From Deltaproteobacteria bacterium (GTDB lineage Bacteria; Myxococcota; Myxococcia; Myxococcales; SZAS-1), in contig JAFEBB010000070.1 of NCBI GenBank assembly GCA_018266075.1, forward strand, positions 1-39,658: a stretch of 39,658 nucleotides of DNA, read 5' to 3'. The position numbers and the translations under genes are program-made. This document shows, in pieces, positions 8,278-16,879 of this stretch (within the stretch, counting starts at the first letter, position 1; each line of letters begins with the position of its first letter). The notes beneath the pieces are model-generated. The model did no database searches and was not told the DNA's origin. It worked only from the letters and a program-made list of their open reading frames with translations.

Positions 8278-9419
8278 GGCGGCTCCTCGCCGCTCTCCAC
8301 GGAGAGCACGTGCAGGTCGAAGCCCGAGGCCTCGCGGAGCATGCGCAGCATCACCGAGGGCACCATCCGCTGCCGCCACCAGGGCTCGTGCGAGCGCCCG
8401 ATGACGATGTGCTGCACCCCGTGCGAGCGCGCGAAGTCGATGAGCGTGGCCACCGGGTCGGTGCCCTCCAGCCGCACCACCTCGGCGCCGAGCTCGCGGG
8501 CCATCTCGATGTTGGCGAGCAGGTGGCGCTGCGCCTCGGCGTCGATGCGCTCGGGCGCCTCGGCGGGCGTCTGCACGTACACCACGAACCAGTCGGTGTT
8601 GTACCGGCCTGCCATGCGCGAGCCGCGGCGCAGGAGCTCCGCCGTTCGCGGCGCAGAGGAGGCCATGCACACCATCACCCGCTGGCTGGCCCCGAGCTTG
8701 GGCGCGCTGGTGGGCGCCGGGGCAGCGCGGGCCCGGTCCACGCTCTCCGCGACCTCGCGAAGGGCGAGCTCCCGCAGGGTGTCCAGGTTCTCGACCTTGA
8801 AGAAGTTCTGCAGCGCGGTGGTGATCTTGTCGGGCGCGTAGATCTTGCCCGAGGAGAGCCGCTCGAGCAGGTCCTCCACGGCGAGGTCGAGCGTCACCAC
8901 CTGGTCGGCGTGCGTCAGGAACGTGTCGGGCACCGTCTCGCGCACGGTCACGCCGGTGGCGCGCTGCACGAGCTGGTTCAGGCTCTCCAGGTGCTGGATG
9001 TTGAAGGCGCAGATGACGTTGATGCCCGCGTCGAGCAGGTCTTCCACGTCCAGGTAGCGCCGCCGGTTCTTGCCGCCGGGCGCGTTGGTGTGCGCCACCT
9101 CGTCCACCAGCGCCACCTGCGGCCGGCGGGCAATCACCGCCTCCAGGTTCATCTCCTCGATGACCACCCCGCGGTAGTCCAGCTTCTTGAGCGGGACGCG
9201 CTCGAGGTCGGAGAGCAACGCGGCCGTCTCCGGGCGCTGGTGCGTCTCGATGAAGCCCAGCACCACGTCCACGCCGCGGCCGCGGAGCGCATGCGCCTCC
9301 TGGAGCATGCGGTAGGTCTTGCCCACGCCTGCGGCGAAGCCCAAATACACCTTGAGCCGGCCGCGCTTGGATCGCTCGACCAGCTCCAGGAAGTCGTCGG
9401 CGCGGGTGGGCGTCGGCAT
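8274..9419 (-). CDS. kdpD: Short KdpD: KdpD sensor domain plus universal-stress (USP) domain, no kinase
   Basis: The 381-residue protein matches only the cytoplasmic N-terminal half of KdpD. It has a Walker A motif, GFAAGVGKT (27-35), the conserved GFIETHQRPET, a Walker B at ~102-107 (VALVDE, then VAHTNAPG) and the CAFNIQHLESLN segment. A USP-like domain spans ~245-375 (VMVCMASS..., HIVIGRS). The four TM helices, GAF and kinase domains of full-length KdpD are absent. Short KdpD proteins of this kind are known in some bacteria such as cyanobacteria. The neighbouring kinase gene overlaps its stop codon. It is separated from kdpC by 90 bp containing a hairpin. It probably reports K+ status or c-di-nucleotide binding to the kinase; this is inference. 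Confidence 0.88.
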   Translation of the reverse strand: MPTPTRADDFLELVERSKRGRLKVYLGFAAGVGKTYRMLQEAHALRGRGVDVVLGFIETHQRPETAALLSDLERVPLKKLDYRGVVIEEMNLEAVIARRPQVALVDEVAHTNAPGGKNRRRYLDVEDLLDAGINVICAFNIQHLESLNQLVQRATGVTVRETVPDTFLTHADQVVTLDLAVEDLLERLSSGKIYAPDKITTALQNFFKVENLDTLRELALREVAESVDRARAAPAPTSAPKLGASQRVMVCMASSAPRTAELLRRGSRMAGRYNTDWFVVYVQTPAEAPERIDAEAQRHLLANIEMARELGAEVVRLEGTDPVATLIDFARSHGVQHIVIGRSHEPWWRQRMVPSVMLRMLREASGFDLHVLSVESGEEPP

Positions 9420-9448
9420 GGGTGGCGCGCTCTGCGCTCAGAAACGAC

Positions 9449-9470
9449 AGCGCGCCCACGCGGGCGCGCT
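9449..9470 (-). terminator. Strong hairpin between kdpC and kdpD
   Basis: AGCGCGCCC-ACGC-GGGCGCGCT is a perfect 9-bp inverted repeat in the 90-bp kdpC-kdpD gap. There is no good U-tract on the minus strand, so it may act as a partial terminator or as an RNA-stability element that lowers sensor expression relative to the pump. Confidence 0.45.
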
Positions 9471-9509
9471 CTCAATTTAGACAAGATCAAATCGAAAAGG
9501 TGGGTCGAA

Positions 9510-10109
9510 TCATCGCGTGGCCGCCGCCGGGGCCGGCGCTCCGAACTGTCGATCCAGCGCGAGGTTGAGCATGAGGACGTTCACGCGCGGCTCGCCGAGC
9601 ACGCCGAAGTCGCGGCCCTGGGCGAGCTGATCCACCACCGCGCCCACACGCTCGGGCGCGATGCCGCGTGCGTGCGCCACGCGGATCACTTGCCAGTGCG
9701 CGGCCTCCGGCGAGATCTCCGGGTCGAGCCCGCTGGCCGACGCCGTCACCAGCTCTGCGGGCACCGGGCCCGGGGCGCTGGGGTTCTCCTTCTGCAGTCG
9801 GGTGACATCACCGACGATGCGATCCCGGAGCTTCTGCGACGTGGGCGAGAGGTTGGAGCCCGACGACGCCGTGGCGTCATAGCCATTGCCCGCAGCGGAG
9901 GGCCGGGGCTGGAAGTAGGCGGCGGTGGAGAAGCCCTGGGCGATGAGCTCGGAGCCCACCACGCGGCCCTTGTCGTCACTCACCAGGCTGCCGTTGGCGC
10001 GGCCCGGGAAGAGCACCTGCGCGAAGCCGGTGGTCACGAACGGATAGACCACGCCGCAAACGATCAAAGTAAAGATCGTGACCCGGAGGGCAATCATGAA
10101 TTCACGCAT
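9510..10109 (-). CDS. kdpC: Potassium-transporting ATPase subunit KdpC
   Basis: The 199-residue protein has one N-terminal TM helix (residues ~8-27), then the family hallmarks YPFVTTGFAQVLFPGRANGSLV, GSELIAQGF, YFQPRPSAAG.GYDA..SSGSNLSPTS and a C-terminal HAR(G/I)...V..LVD region. KdpC is the periplasmic-facing accessory subunit of the KdpFABC high-affinity K+ pump. The gene lies 9 bp after kdpB. Length and motifs are normal. Confidence 0.95.
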   Translation of the reverse strand: MREFMIALRVTIFTLIVCGVVYPFVTTGFAQVLFPGRANGSLVSDDKGRVVGSELIAQGFSTAAYFQPRPSAAGNGYDATASSGSNLSPTSQKLRDRIVGDVTRLQKENPSAPGPVPAELVTASASGLDPEISPEAAHWQVIRVAHARGIAPERVGAVVDQLAQGRDFGVLGEPRVNVLMLNLALDRQFGAPAPAAATR

Positions 10110-10118
10110 GGCGATACC

Positions 10119-12170
10119 TCAGTGCAGCCCCACGGCCACCAGGCCGAGGTCGATGAGCTTGATTCCAATGAACGGCGCCACCACGCCGCCCACGCCGTAG
10201 ACCGCGAGCGAGCGTCGTAGGAGGGCGGCCGCACCCAGCGGCCGGTAGGTCACCCCGCGCAACGCCAACGGCACGAGCATGATGATGATGATCGCGTTGA
10301 AGATGACGGCCGCCAGGATGGCGCTCTCCGGCGACGCCAGGTGCATCACGTTCAGTGGCGCGATCTCCGGGAAGACGCCCATGAACATCGCGGGGAGGAT
10401 TGCAAAGTACTTCGCCACGTCGTTCGAGATGGAGAACGTGGTCAACGCTCCGCGGGTCATGAGTAACTGTTTACCCACCTCGACGACCTCGAGGAGCTTG
10501 GTCGGGTCGGAGTCGAGGTCGACCATGTTGCCGGCCTCGCGCGCGGCCTGCGTGCCGGTGTTCATGGCAACGCCCACGTCGGCCTGCGCGAGCGCGGGCG
10601 CGTCGTTGGTGCCGTCGCCGGTCATGGCCACCAGCTTGCCCTTCTGCTGCTCCTCCTTGATGAGCTGCATCTTCCGCTCGGGCGTGGCCTCGGCGAGGTA
10701 GTCGTCGACGCCCGCTTCCTTGGCGATCGACGCAGCCGTGCGCGGGTTGTCGCCGGTGATCATCACCGTGCGGATGCCCATGGCGCGGAAGCGAGCGAAG
10801 CGCTCGCGAATGCCGGTCTTCACCGTGTCCTTGAGGTGAATGACGCCGAGCAGCGTGCCGCCATCACTCACGGCGAGCGGAGTCCCTCCCTGGTCGCCGA
10901 TCTTGGCCGCGATCTGCCGGCACTCATCGGCCCACGCAGCGGTACCGCCGAGGTTCTTCAATACGGCGTCCACCGCGCCCTTGCGAATCTGACGATTGCC
11001 GATATCCACGCCGCTCATGCGCGTCTGGGCGGTGAACGGAACGAACGTCGCCGCCGGATCGCGGGCGCGCTCGGGCATTTGATACTTTTGAACCATCAGC
11101 GTGACGATGGAGCGGCCCTCGGGCGTCTCGTCGGCGAGGCTGGCGAGTTGAGCGGCCTCGGCGAGGTCCTCCAGGCGCACCCCGTGCAGCGGCAGCACCT
11201 CGGCGGCCATGCGATTGCCGTAGGTGATGGTGCCGGTCTTGTCGAGCAGGAGGGTGTCTACGTCGCCGGCAGCCTCGATGGCGCGCCCGCTCTTGGCGAG
11301 CACGTTCTTGCGCAGCATGCGGTCGATGCCCGCGATGCCGATGGCCGGCAGCAGTCCGCCGATGGTGGTGGGGATGAGGCAGACGAGCAGGGCGATGATC
11401 GCGGTGAGCCCCAGCTTGGTGCCCGAGTAGATGCCCATGGGGATGAGCGTCACGCAGGCGAAGAGGAAGATAATCGTCAATCCAACGAGCAAGATATGAA
11501 GTGCAATCTCATTGGGCGTCTTCTGGCGCGAGGCGCCCTCCACCAGCGCGATCATCCGGTCGAGGAAGGACTCGCCCGGGTTCACCGAGACCTGCACCAC
11601 GATCTTGTCGGATAGCACCTTGGTGCCGCCGGTCACGGCCGAGCGGTCGCCGCCGCTCTCGCGGATGACGGGCGCGCTCTCGCCGGTGATGGCGCTCTCG
11701 TCCACGCTGGCGATCCCTTCGACGACCTCGCCGTCGCCGGGGATGAGCTGCCCGGCCTCCACGACCACGCGGTCACCCTTGCGCAGCGCGCTCGCCGGCA
11801 CCTGCTCCTCGCCGCCGGCCTCGAGCAGGCGCCGCGCGACGATCTCCTTGCGCATCTTGCGGAGCGTCTCGGCCTGGGCCTTGCCGCGCCCCTCGGCGAT
11901 GGCCTCGGAGAAGTTGGCAAAGACCACCGTGAACCAGAGCCACAGGGCCACCCAGAGGGTGAACCAGTGCGGCGGCGCACCGGCGACGGGCGCGGTGAGA
12001 TCGCGAATCCACAAGCCGGTGGTCATGACGCTGCCCACCTCGACCACGAACATGACCGGGTTGCGGACCATGTACCTCGGCGAGAGGCGCTTGATGCTCT
12101 CGACCAGTGCGGGTCGGAGCAGCGTCGGATTCATGAGTGAGGGGCTCTTGCCCTTCATGGTGGCTTTCAT
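10119..12170 (-). CDS. kdpB: Potassium-transporting P-type ATPase catalytic subunit KdpB
   Basis: The 683-residue protein has all P-type ATPase signatures: the actuator TGES at 162-165, the phosphorylation motif DKTGT with Asp310, the nucleotide-domain KGA segment, [10 protein letters not shown] and the hinge [20 protein letters not shown]. The membrane helices, including [15 protein letters not shown], fit KdpB. It hydrolyses ATP to drive K+ uptake through KdpA. It follows kdpA after 27 bp. The first ATG (12170) is used here; an in-frame ATG four codons later is also possible. Confidence 0.97.
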   Translation of the reverse strand: MKATMKGKSPSLMNPTLLRPALVESIKRLSPRYMVRNPVMFVVEVGSVMTTGLWIRDLTAPVAGAPPHWFTLWVALWLWFTVVFANFSEAIAEGRGKAQAETLRKMRKEIVARRLLEAGGEEQVPASALRKGDRVVVEAGQLIPGDGEVVEGIASVDESAITGESAPVIRESGGDRSAVTGGTKVLSDKIVVQVSVNPGESFLDRMIALVEGASRQKTPNEIALHILLVGLTIIFLFACVTLIPMGIYSGTKLGLTAIIALLVCLIPTTIGGLLPAIGIAGIDRMLRKNVLAKSGRAIEAAGDVDTLLLDKTGTITYGNRMAAEVLPLHGVRLEDLAEAAQLASLADETPEGRSIVTLMVQKYQMPERARDPAATFVPFTAQTRMSGVDIGNRQIRKGAVDAVLKNLGGTAAWADECRQIAAKIGDQGGTPLAVSDGGTLLGVIHLKDTVKTGIRERFARFRAMGIRTVMITGDNPRTAASIAKEAGVDDYLAEATPERKMQLIKEEQQKGKLVAMTGDGTNDAPALAQADVGVAMNTGTQAAREAGNMVDLDSDPTKLLEVVEVGKQLLMTRGALTTFSISNDVAKYFAILPAMFMGVFPEIAPLNVMHLASPESAILAAVIFNAIIIIMLVPLALRGVTYRPLGAAALLRRSLAVYGVGGVVAPFIGIKLIDLGLVAVGLH

Positions 12171-12197
12171 GGGGCGAAACCTTGAATGTGACAGTGT

Positions 12198-13916
12198 TTA
12201 GAAGAACTTCCCATTCATCGCCATGAAGTGCTCGGCGATGGGGCTCAGCGACAAGGCGGGGAAGAAGGTGAGCGCGCCCACGATGAGCACCACACAAACC
12301 AGCAGCCCGACGAAGAGCGCGCCATTGGTGGGGAACGTTCCCGGACCCGGGGCGACGGTCTTCTTGCCCACCATCGACCCGGCGATGCCCATCACGGGAA
12401 TGATCATCAAGAAGCGACCCATCAACATGTCCAGGGCGAGGGTGCCGTTCCACCAGCGGGTGTTCGCATTGATGCCCGCGAAGGCCGAGCCGTTGTTCCC
12501 CGCGCCGCTGGTGTACGCGTAGAGGATCTCCGAGAGGCCGTGCGGTCCGTTGTTGTTCAAGACCCAGTTGCCGTACCAGGTCACCGCGGACCACGCCGTG
12601 AAGCCGAGGATGAGCAGCGGGAAGATGAGGGCGTAGAACATCGCCAGCTTCATCTCCTTCGCCTCGATCTTCTTGCCGAGATACTCAGGAGTCCGCCCGA
12701 CCATCAGTCCGGCGATGAAGACACTCAACAACACCATCACCAGGATTCCGTACATCCCCGCGCCCACGCCGCCGAAGATGACCTCGCCGAGCTGGATGTT
12801 CACCAGCGGCACCAGGCCGCCGAGCGGCGTGAAGCTGTCGTGCATGCTGTTCACGGCGCCGCACGAGGCGTCGGTGGTCACGGTGGCAAAGAGTGCGGAG
12901 TTGGCAATTCCAAACCGTGTCTCTTTTCCTTCCAGGTTACCGGTCGACGTGACGGCCAGACCCTTGAGCGCGGCGTTGGGGTGCGACTCGGCCGCATAGC
13001 AAGCCCAGACGCCGCCGAACCAGAGCAGCGCCATGGCGCCGAACAGCGCCCAGCCTTGCTTGCTGTCGTTCGCCATCTTCCCGTACGCGTAGGTCAGGCC
13101 GCCCGGAATCGCGAAGATGGAGAGCATCTCGAGAAGGTTCGTGATCGGGTTGGGGTTCTCGAAAGGATGGGCGCTGTTGGCGTTGAAGAAGCCGCCGCCG
13201 TTCGTACCCAGCATCTTGATCGCTTCCTGCGACGCGACCGGGCCGAGCGCGATGACCTGATTCACACCCTCCAGGCTGGTGATTTCCTTGTACGCATCGA
13301 AGTTCTGAATCACGCCCTGAGAGACCAGCACCAGCGCGTACACGAAGCAGATCGGCATCAACACGAAGAGCGTGGCGCGGATGACGTCGACCCAGAAGTT
13401 GCCGAGCGTCTTCGGGCCCTCGGGGCCACCGCGCCGGGTGAGGCCGCGCGCGACGGCCAGCGCCACGCCGATTCCGGCGGCAGCCGATGTGAAGTTGTGC
13501 CACGCCAGACCCATCATCTGGGTCAGGTAGCTCATCGTTGATTCGCCGCTGTACGACTGCCAGTTCGTGTTGGTGACGAAGCTCGCCGCAGTGTTGAACG
13601 CCAGGTACGGCTCGACGCCCGCGAGTTTTTGGGGATTGAGCGGCAGATGACCCTGGAGCCGCTCGATGAGGTAGGTGCCGAGCAGCCCGAGCGCGCTGAA
13701 GATCAGCAGCGCGACCGTGTACTCGATCCACTCCTGCTCGCGCGTGGGGTCGACGCCGCAAATGCGAAACGCGAACCGCTCAATGGGGCCGAGCACGCGC
13801 GGCAGGGGCAGCGCCCGGCCTTCGAAGACGTGAAACATGTAGCGGCCCAGCGGTACGGTGACCGCCAGCACCAGCGCGAAGAAGATCGCGATTTGAACCC
13901 AGCCGTTGAAGGACAT
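12198..13916 (-). CDS. kdpA: Potassium-transporting ATPase channel subunit KdpA
   Basis: The 572-residue polytopic protein has the SKT-like fold repeated four times, with filter-type segments such as TNTNWQSYSGE, MLGTNGGGFFNANSAHPFENP, FTPLGGLVPL and SGAGNNGSAFAGINAN. The end is LFVGLLVCVVLIVGALTFFP followed by SPIAEHF. It forms the K+ entry path of KdpFABC. The start ATG at 13916 is 9 bp from the kdpF stop. A degenerate copy of this protein's C-terminus occurs at ~17093-17226. Confidence 0.97.
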   Translation of the reverse strand: MSFNGWVQIAIFFALVLAVTVPLGRYMFHVFEGRALPLPRVLGPIERFAFRICGVDPTREQEWIEYTVALLIFSALGLLGTYLIERLQGHLPLNPQKLAGVEPYLAFNTAASFVTNTNWQSYSGESTMSYLTQMMGLAWHNFTSAAAGIGVALAVARGLTRRGGPEGPKTLGNFWVDVIRATLFVLMPICFVYALVLVSQGVIQNFDAYKEITSLEGVNQVIALGPVASQEAIKMLGTNGGGFFNANSAHPFENPNPITNLLEMLSIFAIPGGLTYAYGKMANDSKQGWALFGAMALLWFGGVWACYAAESHPNAALKGLAVTSTGNLEGKETRFGIANSALFATVTTDASCGAVNSMHDSFTPLGGLVPLVNIQLGEVIFGGVGAGMYGILVMVLLSVFIAGLMVGRTPEYLGKKIEAKEMKLAMFYALIFPLLILGFTAWSAVTWYGNWVLNNNGPHGLSEILYAYTSGAGNNGSAFAGINANTRWWNGTLALDMLMGRFLMIIPVMGIAGSMVGKKTVAPGPGTFPTNGALFVGLLVCVVLIVGALTFFPALSLSPIAEHFMAMNGKFF

Positions 13917-13925
13917 GTCGATTGC

Positions 13926-14015
13926 CTAGAAGCGCTCGGGCTTGATCAGCGCGTAGACGAGGTAGACGGTGAGGCCGACGGTGAGGAGCGCGCCAATGAG
14001 GTATTCGGTGCTCAT
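13926..14015 (-). CDS. kdpF: KdpF, small stabilising subunit of the Kdp pump
   Basis: A 29-residue ORF reads MSTEYLIGALLTVGLTVYLV then YALIKPERF. One TM helix ending in the (L/I)xKPERF tail is diagnostic of KdpF. It is preceded on the minus strand by GAGG about 10 bp before the ATG and ends 9 bp before kdpA. KdpF stabilises the KdpABC complex in the membrane. Confidence 0.95.
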   Translation of the reverse strand: MSTEYLIGALLTVGLTVYLVYALIKPERF

Positions 14016-14023
14016 GGTTGGCC

Positions 14024-14107
14024 TCAGAGCCGGTCGCAGCTGCGCGTGTATGCCCAGCAGATTGCGAAGAACACGCAGGTTGTCAGCACAAAGACAAAGT
14101 CGATCAT
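14024..14107 (-). CDS. 27-residue single-TM peptide upstream of kdpF
   Basis: The ORF reads MIDFVFVLTTCVFFAICWAY then TRSCDRL, stopping 8 bp before the kdpF start. The hydrophobic helix followed by an (A/Y)TRxC(D/E)RL end resembles small proteins I associate with kdp operons of other high-GC bacteria; that recollection was not checked. The ribosome-binding site is weak, so expression may depend on coupling. Its role, perhaps as a further small Kdp subunit, is inference. Confidence 0.65.
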   Translation of the reverse strand: MIDFVFVLTTCVFFAICWAYTRSCDRL

Positions 14108-14143
14108 GGGTCAGTCAATCCGTAGATAAGTAACAATGATGAT

Positions 14144-15742
14144 CTAGAACTTCACGAGCAGGGCCAGGTTGATGCGGTTCTCGTCCTGCACCAGATCCGG
14201 TGCCCAGCCCGGGACCGCGGAGCCGGCTGGGCCGGTGGTGACCTCGGAGCCGGACACGGTGTTCGACTCGCCGGGCGGCGTCATGCCGCTGTGGCCTGCG
14301 AAGTAGGGAACGCTTGCGTGGCGGTAATTGAACTCGAACCGGAACGTCACATACTGCTCTGGCATGAAGTCGATGGTCCCCGAGGAGTCCCAGGCGTGGA
14401 ACTGGTCGCCGGGGTTCTCCGTGAAGTAGGGCGTGCCCGAAGCAGCGGTGGCGCCGTTGATGGGCGGCATGAGCACCAGGTAGCGGCCCGGGTTGCTCAT
14501 CCAGCCGCCGCCGAGCGTGAGGCCGAACATGTCCCGGTAGAACCACAGCCGGTTGTAGACCATGAAGCCCGCGAAGCCCTGCTGTGGCGAATCGGGCGAG
14601 CTGGAGAAGCAGCTCACACCCCCGCCAGACTCACAGCCGAGGTCGACGGTAATCGAGAAGGCGCCCTTGCTGACGAATGCCGCCGGAGCGTCGAGGTACT
14701 TCACCTGGATGCTGTCGTCGGTGTGGTAGCGGACGCGGTCCGGGTTGCCCAGCGTGTCGGTGCCGAGGGCGTACTGATTACCCAGGATGGAGAGCCAGCC
14801 GTAGGGACGCCAGAGCACCTGCATGCCGAAGCCGGGGCGATTGTTGAATTTGCCATATGCCTGCCAACCGTTGACCACCCAGGGCTCGATCTTCAGCTTG
14901 TCGGTGGGAAAGATCTGGATCCGCATGCCGTTGAAGAACCACGGCGTATTCGACGACACGTACGACGGCTGATACGACCAGTTGTCGAAAGTGTAGTAAC
15001 TAAACAGCCCCACGTAGGACATGAAGATGCCGGCCTGGATGTTGATGCCGTGCAAGACGTTGAGGTGGTAACCGCCGTACGCCTCCGAGATGTAGCGGTA
15101 GGCGTCGGCGAGGTCCCACTGGCCCTTCACTGGGCTCGCGTCGTTGCGCGGGGTCATGGTGGAGAACATCCCGAACTGGGTCATGACCCGCATCTGCACA
15201 TTGGCGTAGTGGAAGTCGCCGCCCACGCCGAGCTGCTGCACCTGGAATTCGTCGGTGCGGCCGCTTTCGGAGGTGCCGCTCAACGTGTGATCGACGGGAT
15301 GGTTGAAGTCGTCGATGTAGCTGGTGTCCACGCGGAACTCGCCCGTGAAGAACTTGGTGTCGAGCGGCGAGTCCTTGGTGCGGGGGTTGCCGTTGAGCCA
15401 GGTGAAGTCCGCAAACGCGAAGGGCGCCGCGGGCTCCGGCGTGATGGCGGTCGCGGCCGAGAGCGAGGCTGGAGCCTGCTGTTGAGAAAGAGGAATCGCT
15501 GCCGGCGTCGGGGCGGCAGGCGCGGGCGCTTGCTCGATTGCGGGCGGCTGCTGAGACGCAGGCGTCACGGTGGGCGCCGGCGGCGGTGCCGTGGGCGCCG
15601 AAGCGGTCGGTGCAGTGGGCGGAAGCGCAGCGGAGGCCCCCGAGGCGGGAGAACCGGCGTCGGCCGCAGGAGCTGCGCCCTGGGCCAGGGCAGCAGTGGA
15701 ATCCAGGAGAAGTACGAGCGTGATGGCGAGGTTGCGGGTCAT
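14144..15742 (-). CDS. Outer-membrane beta-barrel porin (BBP2/OmpL-like), first gene of the kdp operon
   Basis: Starting at the ATG at 15742 gives 532 residues with a signal peptide (MTRNLAITLVLLLDSTAALA, cleaved before QGAAP), in contrast to the longer upstream frame. Residues ~20-105 are a Pro/Ala-rich linker. The rest has the features of the putative porin-2 family seen next to kdp genes in several phyla: FADFTWLNGNPRTKDSPLDT, FTGEFRVDTSYIDDFNHPVD and many amphipathic strands rich in Trp/Tyr. The barrel ends in LLVKF, with the usual C-terminal Phe. It likely supplies K+ or small solutes across the outer membrane for KdpFABC. A sigma-54-type promoter lies at 15769-15784. Confidence 0.85.
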   Translation of the reverse strand: MTRNLAITLVLLLDSTAALAQGAAPAADAGSPASGASAALPPTAPTASAPTAPPPAPTVTPASQQPPAIEQAPAPAAPTPAAIPLSQQQAPASLSAATAITPEPAAPFAFADFTWLNGNPRTKDSPLDTKFFTGEFRVDTSYIDDFNHPVDHTLSGTSESGRTDEFQVQQLGVGGDFHYANVQMRVMTQFGMFSTMTPRNDASPVKGQWDLADAYRYISEAYGGYHLNVLHGINIQAGIFMSYVGLFSYYTFDNWSYQPSYVSSNTPWFFNGMRIQIFPTDKLKIEPWVVNGWQAYGKFNNRPGFGMQVLWRPYGWLSILGNQYALGTDTLGNPDRVRYHTDDSIQVKYLDAPAAFVSKGAFSITVDLGCESGGGVSCFSSSPDSPQQGFAGFMVYNRLWFYRDMFGLTLGGGWMSNPGRYLVLMPPINGATAASGTPYFTENPGDQFHAWDSSGTIDFMPEQYVTFRFEFNYRHASVPYFAGHSGMTPPGESNTVSGSEVTTGPAGSAVPGWAPDLVQDENRINLALLVKF

Positions 15743-15768
15743 GAGGTGGCCCTCCGGCGGGGCGGGAG

Positions 15769-15784
15769 TGCTCAAACCGTGCCG
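15769..15784 (-). promoter_or_regulatory. Sigma-54-type promoter of the porin-kdp operon
   Basis: The minus strand reads CGGCACGGTTTGAGCA. The -24 element CGGCACG matches TGGCACG except the first base. The -12 element keeps the invariant GC with correct 12-bp spacing (GAGCA versus TTGCA). The predicted transcription start is ~15758, about 16 bp before the ATG. The palindrome at 15869-15883 is centred 106 bp upstream of the -12 GC. Confidence 0.6.
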
Positions 15785-15868
15785 GACGTGACGCCGCGCA
15801 CTTGCGCCGAGGCGGAAGCGCCATCGCGGAGACATTCCCTGCAGGATGCGAGGTCTGCGCCGCGCAAC

Positions 15869-15883
15869 CGTGCAAGTTGCAAT
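15869..15883. promoter_or_regulatory. Palindromic activator site between the porin-kdp operon and the TIR-like gene
   Basis: CGTGCAAGTTGCAAT matches CGTGCA-N3-TGCACG at 10 of 12 positions. It sits in the 247-bp divergent intergenic region, 73 bp from the -12 GC of the rightward sigma-54-type promoter and 106 bp from that of the leftward one. A second short palindrome, GCAGA-A-TCTGC, follows at 15886-15896. Confidence 0.6.
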
Positions 15884-15935
15884 ATGCAGAATCTGCTGCC
15901 GCGACGCGTCGCTGATGATTGCGCTGCGCTGCCCG

Positions 15936-15951
15936 GGGCATCGCGGTTGCA
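15936..15951 (+). promoter_or_regulatory. Sigma-54-type promoter of the TIR-like gene
   Basis: GGGCATCGCGGTTGCA has GGGCA at -24 and a perfect TTGCA at -12 with correct spacing. The predicted start is ~15962, 28 bp before the ATG. Confidence 0.6.
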
Positions 15952-15989
15952 CCGAGGTGCGGCCGGGCTGCAACGGAGAGAAGCGCGAC

Positions 15990-16796
15990 ATGTCCACGCT
16001 GCTCGCCACGCCGCTGAAGCAGGTCCGCGTGCTCATCGTCCTTCCGCCCGAGGCGCGCGCGCTCGGCGAGGCGCTCCGCGAGTCGCTGTCGAGCCGCGCC
16101 CGCGTGGTGCTCGCGCTTCGCAGCGAGCGCCCGGACGCCGCACGGGCACTCGATATGGAGCTCGATCAGGCTGACTTCGCAGTCCTGCTTGCTTCGTCGC
16201 CGAGTTGCGCGGGGCTCGAGCTCTTCGACATCGGACTTGCCGTGGGAAAGCTGGGCGCAGAGCAGACGATGATCGTCTGGAGTGATGACGCCGAGCGCCG
16301 GGCCTCACCGATGCTCCGCGAGCTCCCGCACCTGGTCACCCAGGGTGGCCAGGCCGACGCTGGCCAACTGGCCCTCTCGATCTCCGAGCGGATTGCAGAG
16401 CGCTTCAAATGGCTCGAGCTGGATGCGATCGAGCGCGTGCGGCGGGGGCTCAGCTCGGAGCAGGCGCAGCTCGCGCGGGTGCACCGGCAGGTGCTGAGCC
16501 TCGAAGATGTGCTGCCTGCCGACTTCATGCTCCAGCCCACCTCGCCGCAGAGGCTCTGCTATTGGACGCACCGCGGACCGCACCGGTCGGTGCGACTGGT
16601 CTTCGACGACGTCCGAGGCGCACACCAAGCGCTGCCACCGGAGCTGCTCACGCACGCCGCGGTCCGATGCGTGCCCGAGCACACATCCGACGGTCGGCGG
16701 ATGTTTCGCTTCACCTTCTTCGACCCCGACACCGAGGCCGTGGCGCTCACCTTCCTGGCGCGCGACCTCGACGTGCTGGAGACCGGGCTCACCTGA
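15990..16796 (+). CDS. TIR-like nucleotide-binding domain protein with unknown C-terminal domain
   Basis: The ATG at 15990 follows GGAGAG by 9 bp and gives 268 residues; a longer frame upstream would run through the promoter region. The N-terminal ~135 residues form an alpha/beta unit: a VRVLIVLPPEA strand, ALDMELDQADFAVLLAS, LFDIGLAVGKLGAEQTMIVW (78-97) and then a helical end. This resembles the TIR-like predicted nucleotide-binding family (FELG..IGKLGRE motif), but the usual Glu of FELG is Asp80. Residues ~150-268 are an unrecognised domain with several strands (RSVRLVFDDV, RMFRFTFFDP). No signal peptide or TM helix, so it is cytoplasmic. The gene has its own sigma-54-type promoter within the potassium-linked cluster. 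The TIR-like assignment is moderate. Confidence 0.75.
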   Translation: MSTLLATPLKQVRVLIVLPPEARALGEALRESLSSRARVVLALRSERPDAARALDMELDQADFAVLLASSPSCAGLELFDIGLAVGKLGAEQTMIVWSDDAERRASPMLRELPHLVTQGGQADAGQLALSISERIAERFKWLELDAIERVRRGLSSEQAQLARVHRQVLSLEDVLPADFMLQPTSPQRLCYWTHRGPHRSVRLVFDDVRGAHQALPPELLTHAAVRCVPEHTSDGRRMFRFTFFDPDTEAVALTFLARDLDVLETGLT

Positions 16797-16832
16797 AGAC
16801 GAAGCAGGTTGCAAGGTCCCGGGGCGCGCGGT

Positions 16833-16847
16833 CGTGCAATGCGCACG
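16833..16847. promoter_or_regulatory. Palindromic activator site upstream of the 50-aa membrane protein
   Basis: CGTGCAATGCGCACG matches CGTGCA-N3-TGCACG at 11 of 12 positions, with perfect outer arms CGTGC/GCACG. Its centre is 53 bp before the GC of the -12 element at 16893. Confidence 0.65.
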
Positions 16848-16879
16848 AGCGCCGGGCACCGGTTCCTCGCGAGGCGCGC

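Noticed and set aside
6448-9459. A single 1,003-codon frame that would fuse kdpD and the kinase
   Set aside because: The first 394 codons are a wrong-frame reading of kdpD. The real KdpD frame stops at the ATGATGA junction, so there are two genes, not a frameshifted fusion.
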